DNA of 64,000 nt from CAXXOK01 sp963675365. Lineage in GTDB: Bacteria; Bacillota; Clostridia; Christensenellales; Aristaeellaceae. Location: the NCBI GenBank assembly GCA_963675365.2, contig CAXXVA010000002.1:1-64000 (forward strand), in the 5' to 3' direction. The position numbers and the translations under genes were made by a program. The notes beneath the pieces are model-generated. The model was not told the origin of the DNA and did no database searches. It was given only the letters and a program-made list of their open reading frames with translations. Below, in pieces: positions 34,903 to 43,732 of this stretch; positions within the stretch are counted from its first letter, which is position 1; each line of letters begins with the position of its first letter.

Positions 34903-36045
34903 ATGAACGGAGGGACGGCGAGACGGATGGGTTCGCTATTGCTTGCCGCGGCGCTGGCGCTGTGCCTGCCGCTGCCCCATGCCCTTGCGGCGGGGGCGGC
35001 GGAAGTGCTGATCAACCAGGCGACACTCACCGCCGCGACGCCATACTGGGCAAACGGCGCAGCTTCCGCACAGGCAACCCTGAGCAACTGGAACGCGTAC
35101 TTCGATGCGGCGACATCCACGCTGACGCTGAAAAACGCGGTCATCAATACGCTGAGCAATAAGAGCTATCAGGGAAATCTCGCCTACGGCGGGGTAATGG
35201 GCGACGGGGACTATACGCTCACGCTTCTTGGCGATTCGTCGATCACATACAGCGGGACGCCCGGCTCGGATCCGACGAATATGTTCGGCGTTTTTGCATG
35301 GGGCAGATTAACGGTGCAGGGCAGCGGTACGCTGGATATTCGCCAAAGCACCAGCCGGATTGTTACGGGCCTGTACAGCTATTTGAGCATGACCCTCAAC
35401 GGCGGCGTGATCACCATGGACCTCGACGGAACCGTGCGCAGCGACGCGCTGGTCGCAAGGTTTGAGGAGATACTGGTCACCGGCGGGCAGGTTACGGCAG
35501 CGTGTGAAGGCGGTATTTACTGCAAAGGGCTATATGCCTGGGACGGAATGTTCCGCATCACCGGCGGAAGCCTGACATTCACGGCAAACAGCACAACGGG
35601 ATCGTCATACGGCATCGACGCGTATTCCATTTCGCTTGAAGGCGGAACGATCCAAAGCAAAGCCACCGGAACGGGCGATACGCGGGGTTTGTATTACCAT
35701 ACCGGAGCGCTGGATTTGGTTGCCTGCAATGCGGTTTTCACCGGCGACAAGATTGCGATCATGCGGGGATACAGCGCGGAACCGTTTACGGCGCTGCCTG
35801 CCGAGATGAACGTGTATGCCGCGGCCGGTACGGACGGCTCCGGGAAATGGCCGTGGTACTCTCCGGCAGACGGCGAGCTGACGCCCCGGACGTACAGCGC
35901 GGCCGATGCGCTGAGGTATGTGGAGTTCAGCCCGATCGTTCCGCAGACCGGCGACGCAGCCATGCCCTGGCTTTGGGCGGGGGTCGCGCTGATCATGTTG
36001 ATCGCGGGTATGATCCTGGGCCGGCATACGCGGAAAAAGTGCTGA
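34903..36045 (+). CDS. PQTG-type surface protein, single module (paralog 3)
   Basis: The 380-residue product has a signal peptide (MGSLLLAAALALCLPLPHAL), the module opening TPYWANGAAS, LSNWNAYFDAATSTLTLKNA, rungs LTVQGSGTLDIRQ and FRITGGSLTFT, and the tail IVPQTGDA, helix, RHTRKKC. It is closest to the modules of the first gene. The ATG at 34903 follows AGGAGG and replaces the longer open frame from 34807. A terminator follows the gene. Confidence 0.87.
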   Translation: MNGGTARRMGSLLLAAALALCLPLPHALAAGAAEVLINQATLTAATPYWANGAASAQATLSNWNAYFDAATSTLTLKNAVINTLSNKSYQGNLAYGGVMGDGDYTLTLLGDSSITYSGTPGSDPTNMFGVFAWGRLTVQGSGTLDIRQSTSRIVTGLYSYLSMTLNGGVITMDLDGTVRSDALVARFEEILVTGGQVTAACEGGIYCKGLYAWDGMFRITGGSLTFTANSTTGSSYGIDAYSISLEGGTIQSKATGTGDTRGLYYHTGALDLVACNAVFTGDKIAIMRGYSAEPFTALPAEMNVYAAAGTDGSGKWPWYSPADGELTPRTYSAADALRYVEFSPIVPQTGDAAMPWLWAGVALIMLIAGMILGRHTRKKC

Positions 36046-36060
36046 TTTGGAGTCAATACA

Positions 36061-36107
36061 AAGCCGTTCCTTCGCCGCGCTTATGCGGCGTCGGAGCGGC
36101 TTGTTTT
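36061..36107 (+). terminator. Terminator after surface paralog 3
   Basis: AAGCCGTTCC pairs with GGAGCGGCTT, with an inner CGCCGC/GCGGCG stem, followed by GTTTTTG. Confidence 0.8.
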
Positions 36108-36269
36108 TGTGCGGACCTTCGGCTGCGTTCCCGGCTGCGGGGCTGGCATCCGATGCCGTACAGACACAAGAAACGCCTAAGATAAAAGTCAATTGATTGT
36201 ACAGCTTGGCGGCTATGGTACACAAGCCGCCGGTCTTTATTGCGAAAGGATTAAATTTCATTCGCCCGA

Positions 36270-36298
36270 TTGTGATCGCAGGGGCAATCTGCTATATT
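36270..36298 (+). promoter_or_regulatory. Promoter of surface paralog 4
   Basis: TTGTGA (36270-36275) and TATATT (36293-36298) are 17 bases apart. The predicted start of transcription lies after the in-frame ATG at 36297, supporting the ATG at 36345 as the real start. Confidence 0.7.
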
Positions 36299-36344
36299 GA
36301 ATGCACGCAAAGATAATAAAATAGATGTGGTGGAGCGTACCCAG

Positions 36345-37484
36345 ATGAAAAAGAATACGTTGAAGTTGACCGCGCTGGTTCTCATGCTGATTCTTGTAAC
36401 CGGCTTGCCGGTTATGCCTGCGCTGGCGGCAAACGCCACGTATGCGACGGTCGGCGGCGTGACGCTCAACGCAACCACGCCCTACTGGGCAAACGGCGCT
36501 GTGACGGCTTCCGCCACAGCTCCTGCGACCGGCGGGTATGTTTACTTTAATGTAGCCGCCAATACGCTGACGCTGAACAACGCCGTGATTGATACGATGT
36601 ACACGATTCCCGAAAGTCCCACCCTGAAGGGCGGCCTCGCCGCCAACGGCGATGTGGACATCGTGTTGATTGGTACCAGTACAATCACGACGGCCGCAAA
36701 TACGTCTGATATTATTATCGGCCTATGGGCAGGCGCGACGACGATCAGCGGTGACGGCAGCCTGAACATACAATTGTCCAATACAAACGCATCGTCTAAC
36801 ATGTACGGAATTTCTGGGTTTGGTGATCTGACGATCCTGTCCGGAACGATCACCGTCGACGTTAGCTGCGGGAATTCGGCGTATGGCGTCATATCAAACA
36901 GTAAGATTCTCGTTGCGGGCGGAAACCTGGACGTGGAAACCAACGGCAGCATGAGCATGGGGGTGTATACCTTCGACGGCTCTGTCCGCTTCACGGGCGG
37001 CACGGTAACCGCGACGGCCATATCAATGGGCGGCATCGCACTTGGCGTCTATGCAAAGGCGATATACATGGAAGGCGGTACCGGGGTGTTTATGGGCAGC
37101 GGCGGGGATATATCCGGCGGATTGGGATTTAGAGGGATCGACCTCAGCTACACCGGCGGCGTGTTTTATTACTCTGGTCTGACGTCGGGTCTGCTGTATG
37201 ACAACGAGGCTCCGAATTATACTGTCTCCGCGCCTGCGGGTTCGGTTTTCGTCTCTGAGAATTTCGACGGCAGCGATCTGAAACCCTGGACCTCGGACGC
37301 GGCGGACGGGCTTCTGATTACCCAGTTCCCGACCGATTTTTCAGATTTCCTGTACGTACGTTTCGGTTTGCCGGACGCACAAACCGGAGACGCGGCACAT
37401 CCCTGGCTTTGGGCGGGGATCACTGGGCTTTGCGTATTGCTTGGAACAGGCCTTGTGTGGAGCAGACACAGGAGAAACGCATAA
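36345..37484 (+). CDS. PQTG-like surface protein, single module (paralog 4)
   Basis: The 379-residue product has a signal peptide (LKLTALVLMLILVTGLPVMP), the module start TPYWANGAVT with VYFNVAANTLTLNNA, rungs LTILSGTITVDV and VRFTGGTVTATA, and the tail DAQTGDA, helix, SRHRRNA. Here WNAYFD has become GYVYFN and the residue before QTG is Ala, so it is the most divergent member. Sortase recognition of AQTG is uncertain. It has its own promoter and is followed by a bidirectional terminator shared with gyrA. Confidence 0.85.
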   Translation: MKKNTLKLTALVLMLILVTGLPVMPALAANATYATVGGVTLNATTPYWANGAVTASATAPATGGYVYFNVAANTLTLNNAVIDTMYTIPESPTLKGGLAANGDVDIVLIGTSTITTAANTSDIIIGLWAGATTISGDGSLNIQLSNTNASSNMYGISGFGDLTILSGTITVDVSCGNSAYGVISNSKILVAGGNLDVETNGSMSMGVYTFDGSVRFTGGTVTATAISMGGIALGVYAKAIYMEGGTGVFMGSGGDISGGLGFRGIDLSYTGGVFYYSGLTSGLLYDNEAPNYTVSAPAGSVFVSENFDGSDLKPWTSDAADGLLITQFPTDFSDFLYVRFGLPDAQTGDAAHPWLWAGITGLCVLLGTGLVWSRHRRNA

Positions 37485-37496
37485 GCGGGAGCATGA

Positions 37497-37534
37497 ATAA
37501 AACGGGGAACAGCATGCGCTGTTCCCCGTTTTAT
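37497..37534. terminator. Bidirectional terminator between paralog 4 and gyrA
   Basis: AACGGGGAACAGC and GCTGTTCCCCGTT form a perfect 13-bp stem around ATGC with A and T runs at the two sides. Confidence 0.92.
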
Positions 37535-37547
37535 GATACTGCGGCGT

Positions 37548-40064
37548 TTAAATTTCTTCTTCCGGTTCCGTAGGCCTGGCGGTCGTTTCGCCGCTGGCAT
37601 CGGCTTCGTCAAGATTGTCCATGGGTTCGTCGTCCTCTTCCTCCTGCTCGGCGCGGGCGACGCCCACGATCTTCGCGCCTTCATCCAGCCGCATCAGGCG
37701 TACGCCCTGCGTGGCGCGGCCGATGACCGAGATCGAATCCACCGCCATGCGGATGATGACGCCCTCGTCGGTGATCAGGAGAATGTCCTCGTCCTCCGAT
37801 ACGGTCAGCTGGGCGACCAGCGGGCCGGTTTTATCGGTCAGGCGCATGGCGATCATGCCCATGCCGTTGCGGCCCTGTTCGCGGTACTCGTCCGGATCGG
37901 TGCGCTTGCCGTAGCCGTTTTCGGTGATGGCGAGCACGGCCTGGCCCTCGCCCACGACGCTCATGTCGATCATGCGATCGCCGGGCTTCAGCTTCATAGC
38001 GTGCACGCCGCGCGCGACACGACCCATGGCGCGGATGTTTTCTTCGCTGAAACGGATGGCCTTGCCCATCCGGCTGCCAAGCACCAGGCTTTGCTTGCCG
38101 TCGGTCAGTTCCACGGCGACCAGGCGGTCGTCCTCCATGAGGTTCAAGGCGATCAGGCCGTTTTTGCGGATATTGGCAAAGTGCGAGTACGGCGTTTTTT
38201 TGATGTAGCCCTGCTGGGTGAGCATGACCAGGTTGTGTTCTTCCAGATCGTCGCGCGGTACGGGGATCATCGCGGTCACCTTTTCGTCGCCCGGAAGCGC
38301 CAGGAGGTTGACGATCGCGATGCCGCGCGCCGTGCGCCCGGCTTCGGGGATCTGGTAGCACATCAGGCTGAACACGCGCCCGCAGTTGGTAAAGAACATG
38401 ATTTCCTCGTGGGTGTTTACGATGATCAGGCGGCGGACGAAGTCCTCGTCCCGCGTGCTCATCCCCGCGATGCCGCGCCCGCCGCGGTGCTGCGCGCGGT
38501 AGGTGGACTTGGGCAGGCGCTTGATGTAGCCGAAATTGGTCAGCGTGACCACCATGTCGTCGGGGGCGATCAGGTCTTCGATGTCGATCTCGCCCTCGAT
38601 GATTGTCAGCTCCGTACGGCGGTCGTCGGCGAACTTGTCGCGGATTTGCTGCATTTCGTCTTTGATCACGCCCATGAGCAGAGCCTCGTTATCCAGCAGG
38701 CTCTGCAGGTAGGCGATGGTCTCCTGCAATTGCGCATACTCGGCGGAGAGCTTATCGCGCTCCAGACCGGTGAGCCGGGCCAGCCGCATATCCAGGATCG
38801 CCTGCGCCTGTTTTTCGGAGAATTGGAAGCGCTCGATCAGCCCTGCGCGGGCGGAAGCGACGTCCGTGGACGATTTAATCAGCTGGACGATTTCGTCAAT
38901 GTGGTCCAGAGCCTTTAAAAGCCCCTCGACGATGTGCGCGCGGGCTTCGGCCTTGTCCAGGTCGTAGCGCGTGCGGCGGGTAACCACGTCCTTCTGGTGG
39001 CGGATATAGTGGTAGAGCATGTCGCGCAGGGTGAGGACCTTGGGTTCGCCGTCCACCAACGCGAGCATGTTCACGCCGAAGGTGTCCTGCATCTGCGTGT
39101 GCTTATAGAGATGGTTCAAGACCACTTGGGGAATCACGTCGCGTTTGAGTTCGATCACGATGCGCATACCCGCGCGGTCGCTTTCGTCGCGGATGTCGGA
39201 AATGCCCTCGACCTTCTTTTCGTGTACCAGCTCGGCGATCTTTTCCACGAGCCGGGACTTATTGACCATGTAGGGGATCTCCGTCACTACGATGCGCTGG
39301 CGGTTCAGGGACATTTCCTCGATTTCGGTCTTGGCGCGCATCACCACGCGGCCGCGCCCGGTGTGATACGCCGCGCGGATGCCGCTGCGGCCCAGGATCA
39401 GCCCGCCGGTGGGGAAGTCCGGCCCCTGGATGAACTCCATCAGGTCGTCCAGCGTGCACTCGGGGTTGTCGATCATGTGAATACAGCCGTCGATCACCTC
39501 GCCCAGGTTATGGGGCGGGATGTTCGTGGCCATGCCGACCGCGATGCCGGACGACCCGTTGACCAGAAGGTTCGGGTAGCGGCTGGGGAGCACGGTGGGC
39601 TGCATCAGCGTTTCGTCGAAGTTCGGGTAGAAATCGACCGTGTCCTTGTCGATCTCGCCCAGGAGGTGCAGGGTCAGCTTTTCCATGCGGGACTCGGTGT
39701 AGCGCATGGCGGCGGCGTCGTCGCCGTCGACCGAGCCGAAGTTGCCCTGGCCGTCCACCAGCGGGTAACGCTGGTTGAAGTCCTGCGCCAGGCGCACCAT
39801 GGCGTCGTAAACGCTGGAATCGCCATGGGGGTGATATTTACCAAGAACGTCGCCGACCAGGCGCGCGCACTTGCGGTAGGGCTTGTCGGGCGTCATGCCC
39901 AGCTCGTTCATCGCGTATAAAATGCGGCGGTGTACGGGCTTTAAACCGTCGCGCACGTCGGGCAGCGCGCGGTTGATGATCACCGCCATCGCGTAGCTGA
40001 TGAACGATGTTTTCATTTCCTGTTCGAGCTCGGTTGGGATCAGCCTGTCTTGGATTTCGGACAT
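37548..40064 (-). CDS. gyrA: DNA gyrase subunit A
   Basis: GyrA cuts and rejoins DNA while gyrase adds negative supercoils. The 838-residue protein has the catalytic Tyr122 in RYTESRM, and residues Ser83 and Asp87 (in HPHGDSSVYDAM), the main quinolone-resistance positions, are in the sensitive state. The C-terminal beta-pinwheel contains QHRGGRGI, the GyrA box, which separates gyrase from topoisomerase IV. An acidic tail (EEEDDEPMDNLDEADA) ends the protein. The start follows AAGGAG. A family A repeat lies between it and gyrB. Confidence 0.98.
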   Translation of the reverse strand: MSEIQDRLIPTELEQEMKTSFISYAMAVIINRALPDVRDGLKPVHRRILYAMNELGMTPDKPYRKCARLVGDVLGKYHPHGDSSVYDAMVRLAQDFNQRYPLVDGQGNFGSVDGDDAAAMRYTESRMEKLTLHLLGEIDKDTVDFYPNFDETLMQPTVLPSRYPNLLVNGSSGIAVGMATNIPPHNLGEVIDGCIHMIDNPECTLDDLMEFIQGPDFPTGGLILGRSGIRAAYHTGRGRVVMRAKTEIEEMSLNRQRIVVTEIPYMVNKSRLVEKIAELVHEKKVEGISDIRDESDRAGMRIVIELKRDVIPQVVLNHLYKHTQMQDTFGVNMLALVDGEPKVLTLRDMLYHYIRHQKDVVTRRTRYDLDKAEARAHIVEGLLKALDHIDEIVQLIKSSTDVASARAGLIERFQFSEKQAQAILDMRLARLTGLERDKLSAEYAQLQETIAYLQSLLDNEALLMGVIKDEMQQIRDKFADDRRTELTIIEGEIDIEDLIAPDDMVVTLTNFGYIKRLPKSTYRAQHRGGRGIAGMSTRDEDFVRRLIIVNTHEEIMFFTNCGRVFSLMCYQIPEAGRTARGIAIVNLLALPGDEKVTAMIPVPRDDLEEHNLVMLTQQGYIKKTPYSHFANIRKNGLIALNLMEDDRLVAVELTDGKQSLVLGSRMGKAIRFSEENIRAMGRVARGVHAMKLKPGDRMIDMSVVGEGQAVLAITENGYGKRTDPDEYREQGRNGMGMIAMRLTDKTGPLVAQLTVSEDEDILLITDEGVIIRMAVDSISVIGRATQGVRLMRLDEGAKIVGVARAEQEEEDDEPMDNLDEADASGETTARPTEPEEEI

Positions 40065-40094
40065 ATGGCAACTCCTTTTTTCTTTAGGAGGGCG

Positions 40095-40224
40095 ATAAGG
40101 GCTTCGCCCCTAAAACCCTGACAAGGGCGATGCCCTTGACCCATCATTGACCGCGCAATGCGCGGTCAAAATGGGGTTCAGGGGCACTGCTCCTGATCTG
40201 GGTTGTAGGGATGAAATCCCTACG
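40095..40224 (+). repeat. Hairpin-cluster repeat, family A copy 2
   Basis: The gyrB-gyrA gap holds hairpins AAGGGCTTCGCCCCT, CAAGGGCGATGCCCTTG, GACCGCGCAATGCGCGGTC, CAGGGGCACTGCTCCTG and TAGGGATGAAATCCCTA, in the same order as copy 1 at 4165. Base changes within stems are partly matched on the other side, for example GGGG/CCCC becoming GGGA/TCCC. Confidence 0.75.
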
Positions 40225-40229
40225 CGCCA

Positions 40230-42191
40230 CTAAATATCCAGATTCTCTACGAGCTTGGCGTTTTCTTCAATGAACTCGCGGCGGGGCTCCACCTGGTCGC
40301 CCATGAGCAGCGTCATCAGCTCGTCGGCGGCGATGGCGTCGGACAGGCTCACCTGCATCATCACGCGGGTTTCGGGGTTCATGGTGGTGGACCAAAGCTG
40401 CTCGGCGCTCATCTCGCCCAACCCTTTATAGCGCTGAATTTCGGGCTTGGGTTCGCGACCGATCTCGGTCAAAAGCTTATCCAGCTCGATATCGTTGTAC
40501 ACGTAGTATTCCTTCTTCTGCTTGGTCACCTTGTATAAAGGCGGCATGGCGATGTACACGTAGCCTTTTTCGATCAGCGGGCGCATGTAGCGGTAGAAGA
40601 AGGTAAGCATCAGGATGCGGATGTGCGCGCCGTCCACGTCGGCGTCGGTCATGCAGACGATGCGGTGGTAGCGCAGCTTTTCAAGGTTGAAGTCCTCGCC
40701 GTAGCCGCAGCCAAACGCCGTGATCATGGTTTTGATCTCGTTGTTGGACAGGGCGCGGTCGATGCGGACCTTTTCGACGTTCAAAATCTTGCCGCGCAGG
40801 GGCAGGATGGCCTGGAACATGCGGTCGCGGCCGTTTTTGGCGCTGCCGCCGGCGGAATTGCCCTCGACGAGGAAAATTTCACACTTGGCGGGGTCGCGCT
40901 CGGTGCAGTCGGCAAGCTTGCCGGGCATGGAGGCGGATTCCAGCACGCCCTTGCGGCGGGTGAGCTCGCGGGCCTTGCGGGCGGCCTCGCGGGCGCGGGC
41001 GGCGTTGATGGTGCGGTCCAGGATCGCCCGGCCAACGGACGGGTTTTCCGACAGGTGCGTATACACCGCGTCGTAGACCAGCTTATCCACGATCGTGCGG
41101 GTGCCGGAGTTGCCGAGCTTGGACTTGGTCTGGCCCTCGAACTGCGGCTCCTTGAGCTTGACGGACACGATGGCCGCCAGGCTTTCGCGCACGTCCTCGC
41201 TTTTTAAGTTCTGGTCGTTGTCCTTGAGATACTTAAACGCGCGGCCGTAGTTGTTCACGGCGCGGGTGAGGCCGGTGGAAAAGCCGGTCAGGTGCGTGCC
41301 GCCTTCCGGCGTGTGGATATTGTTGGCAAAGGAGAAGATGTTCTCCGCATAGCTTTCGGAGTACTGGAAGGCGACCTCGACGCTTGTTTCGTCGTCGGAC
41401 ACGCCCTCGATATAGATGGGTTCGTCAAACAGGACCTGCTTGTTTTTATTTAAGTACTTAACGAACTCCACGATGCCGCCCTCGTAGTAGTAGCTGCGCT
41501 CGACGGGCGGGTCCTCCCGCTCGTCGGTCAGCGTGATGCGGATGCCCTTGTTCAAAAACGCCATCTCGCGCATACGGACTTTCAAAACGTTGGTCTGGAA
41601 TTCGCCGGTCTCAAAAATGCCGTCGGGAACGTCGTCTGATTTCACGTCCGGCCAGAAGCGGATCAGGGTGCCGGTCTCTTCTGTTTCGCCGATGATTTTC
41701 AAGTCGTACAGCGCTTTGCCGCGCTTGTATTCCTGCTGGTATACCTTGCCGCCCTGCCAAATGGTCACGGACAGGTGCCGCGACAGCGCGTTGACCACGC
41801 TCGCGCCCACGCCATGCAGGCCGCCGGATACCTTGTAGCCCTCGCCGCCGAATTTACCGCCCGCGTGCAGCATGGTCAGGCAGACCTCCACAGCGGGGCG
41901 GCCGACCTTTGGGTGGATGCCCACGGGGAAGCCGCGTCCGTTATCTTTCACGGAGCAGCTGCCGTCCTTGTGCAGGGTGACGAGGATCTCCGTGCAGTAG
42001 CCCGCCAGGGCTTCGTCCACGGCGTTATCGACGATTTCGTACACGCAGTGGTGCAGGCCGCGGTAGTCCGTGGAACCGATATACATGCCGGGGCGCTTGC
42101 GCACAGCCTCCAGCCCTTCGAGTACCTGAATCTGGCTTTCGTCGTACGCGTTGTCCTTGACGGCATGGGTGTTTTTAGGTGAATCGGGCAC
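40230..42191 (-). CDS. gyrB: DNA gyrase subunit B
   Basis: GyrB is the ATPase subunit of gyrase. The 653-residue protein has the GHKL ATP site (DNGRGFPVGIHP, GGLHGVGASVVNAL), the transducer domain, and the TOPRIM domain with LVEGNSAGGSAKNGRDR and DADVDGAHIR, whose acidic residues bind magnesium. The start is GTG at 42191, preceded at 12 bases by AAAGGAG, a slightly long spacing; no better start is nearby. Its promoter is at 42244-42272. gyrA follows in the same direction. Confidence 0.98.
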   Translation of the reverse strand: MPDSPKNTHAVKDNAYDESQIQVLEGLEAVRKRPGMYIGSTDYRGLHHCVYEIVDNAVDEALAGYCTEILVTLHKDGSCSVKDNGRGFPVGIHPKVGRPAVEVCLTMLHAGGKFGGEGYKVSGGLHGVGASVVNALSRHLSVTIWQGGKVYQQEYKRGKALYDLKIIGETEETGTLIRFWPDVKSDDVPDGIFETGEFQTNVLKVRMREMAFLNKGIRITLTDEREDPPVERSYYYEGGIVEFVKYLNKNKQVLFDEPIYIEGVSDDETSVEVAFQYSESYAENIFSFANNIHTPEGGTHLTGFSTGLTRAVNNYGRAFKYLKDNDQNLKSEDVRESLAAIVSVKLKEPQFEGQTKSKLGNSGTRTIVDKLVYDAVYTHLSENPSVGRAILDRTINAARAREAARKARELTRRKGVLESASMPGKLADCTERDPAKCEIFLVEGNSAGGSAKNGRDRMFQAILPLRGKILNVEKVRIDRALSNNEIKTMITAFGCGYGEDFNLEKLRYHRIVCMTDADVDGAHIRILMLTFFYRYMRPLIEKGYVYIAMPPLYKVTKQKKEYYVYNDIELDKLLTEIGREPKPEIQRYKGLGEMSAEQLWSTTMNPETRVMMQVSLSDAIAADELMTLLMGDQVEPRREFIEENAKLVENLDI

Positions 42192-42243
42192 GAAATTATT
42201 ACACTCCTTTGAGGTAGTTAAAAACCCTTATAATTCCTATCAT

Positions 42244-42272
42244 ATTATACCATTTTTGCCCCTGAAAAGCAA
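42244..42272 (-). promoter_or_regulatory. Promoter of gyrB-gyrA
   Basis: On the minus strand TTGCTT and TATAAT are 17 bases apart, about 50 bases before the gyrB start. Confidence 0.75.
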
Positions 42273-42337
42273 AGAAATCCTACCTATTAATATGCCGGAT
42301 TCTCTGTGCAAAATGACAGGCCGGACGGCCGGGAATG

Positions 42338-42366
42338 TTGTATTTCATTTTCAGCCATGATATAGT
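42338..42366 (+). promoter_or_regulatory. Promoter of yebC
   Basis: TTGTAT and TATAGT are spaced by 17 bases, 34 bases upstream of the yebC start. Confidence 0.7.
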
Positions 42367-42399
42367 GAGGGTACAACAAAGAGGGAAAGGCTGATTATC

Positions 42400-43137
42400 G
42401 TGTCCGGACATTCCAAATGGGCCAACATACAGCATAAAAAAGGGAAGACCGACGCCGTGCGCGGCAAGGTGTTCACCAAGATCGGGCGTGAGATCGCCGT
42501 CGCCGTGCGCGACGGGGGCAGCGACCCGGCATCCAACTCCAAACTGCGCGACGTGATCGCCAAGGCCAAGGCCAACAATATGCCCAACGACAATATCGAC
42601 CGCTCCATCAAAAAGGCGGCGGGCGAGCTTGGCAACGTGGAATATTTCGAGATCACCTACGAGGGCTACGCGCCCGGCGGCGTGGCGGTGATCGTGGAGT
42701 GTATTTCCGACAACCGCAACCGTACCGCAAGCGACGTGCGCCACTGCTTTTCCAAAAACGACGGTACGCTGGGCGTGACCGGCTCTGTGGGCTTTATGTT
42801 TGATAAAAAGGGCGTGCTGGTCTTAGAGCGCACCGAGGGCATGGACGAGGACGAGGTCATGATGGCGGCGCTGGAAGCCGGCGCCGAAGACGTGGTCGCC
42901 GAGGACGAAGCCTTTGAGATTACCACTGATCCGACTGCGTTTTCCGCCGTGCGCGAGCAGTTGGAGGCCGGCGGCATGGAGTTCGCTTCGGCCGAGCTTT
43001 CCATGATCCCGCAGAACTTCGTTACTCCGGATGAGGAGAACGTCGTCAAAATCCAGAAGATGCTCGATATGCTCGACGAAAACGATGATGTACAAAACGT
43101 CTGGCACAACGCAGAATTGCCAGAAGAAACAGATTAA
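42400..43137 (+). CDS. yebC: YebC/PmpR family protein
   Basis: The 245-residue protein matches YebC family members throughout: SGHSKWANIQHKKGKTDAVR at the start, AKANNMPNDNIDRSIKKAAG and YEGYAPGGVAVIVE. The family includes regulators of transcription and, as shown more recently, factors that help ribosomes at difficult sequences. The start codon is GTG after GAGGGAAAGG. A terminator closes it, so it is a single-gene transcript. Confidence 0.95.
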   Translation: MSGHSKWANIQHKKGKTDAVRGKVFTKIGREIAVAVRDGGSDPASNSKLRDVIAKAKANNMPNDNIDRSIKKAAGELGNVEYFEITYEGYAPGGVAVIVECISDNRNRTASDVRHCFSKNDGTLGVTGSVGFMFDKKGVLVLERTEGMDEDEVMMAALEAGAEDVVAEDEAFEITTDPTAFSAVREQLEAGGMEFASAELSMIPQNFVTPDEENVVKIQKMLDMLDENDDVQNVWHNAELPEETD

Positions 43138-43143
43138 CAAATT

Positions 43144-43173
43144 GCGCGAGCCTGGTAAGGGCTCGCGTTTTTT
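43144..43173 (+). terminator. Terminator after yebC
   Basis: CGCGAGCC pairs with GGCTCGCG, followed by TTTTTT. Confidence 0.92.
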
Positions 43174-43187
43174 GTAAAGGAATATAG

Positions 43188-43628
43188 ATGATCATTGCGA
43201 TATTCGGGGAAAGCTGCGTAGGAAAATCGACGATCGCGGACGCGCTCAAGGAACGGTTGAGCGCGCAGGCGTATTCCGGGAAGGATTATCTGCGTTTTGA
43301 CAAGAACGAGGCGCGGGCGATAGAGACGTTCAAGACGTATCTGGCGGAGAACGCGGCAGGCGACAGAACGATCATCTATGTGATCAGCGAGAAAGCGCAG
43401 CTTGCGCTGCTGCCCGCGGACTGCGTGCGCGTGCTGGTGACGGCGGAGCTGGATGCGATCAAGGCGCGCTTTGCCAAACGGATGGGCGGGAACCTGCCCG
43501 CGCCGGTCAAGGCGATGCTTGAGAAAAAGCACGGGACGTTTGACCAGGAACCGCACGACGTGCATATTGTCAGCGGCGATCGGCCTATTGAAGATGTTTG
43601 CGCCGAAATCGTCGCGCGGCTTATATAG
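43188..43628 (+). CDS. Small P-loop kinase-like protein
   Basis: The 146-residue protein opens with a Walker A motif (IFGESCVGKSTIADAL) and looks like a short nucleoside- or shikimate-kinase fold, with VRVLVTAELDAIKARFAKRM as a lid-like segment. At this length it lacks extra domains. The substrate cannot be told. The start follows AAAGGAATATAG. A family A repeat follows it. Confidence 0.75.
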   Translation: MIIAIFGESCVGKSTIADALKERLSAQAYSGKDYLRFDKNEARAIETFKTYLAENAAGDRTIIYVISEKAQLALLPADCVRVLVTAELDAIKARFAKRMGGNLPAPVKAMLEKKHGTFDQEPHDVHIVSGDRPIEDVCAEIVARLI

Positions 43629-43655
43629 CAGAAAAAGCGATAAAATATTATTGCA

Positions 43656-43732
43656 TGGCCGCGCATTGCGCGGTCATAATTGGGTCAAGGGCACTGCCCT
43701 GGTGCGGGGATTGGGGGTGCATAGCCCCCAAC
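43656..43732 (+). repeat. Hairpin-cluster repeat, family A copy 3
   Basis: GGCCGCGCATTGCGCGGTC, CAAGGGCACTGCCCTGG and TTGGGGGTGCATAGCCCCCAA follow in the family A order. The element runs into the 3' end of the minus-strand gene at 43685 and supplies its last codons. Confidence 0.7.
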
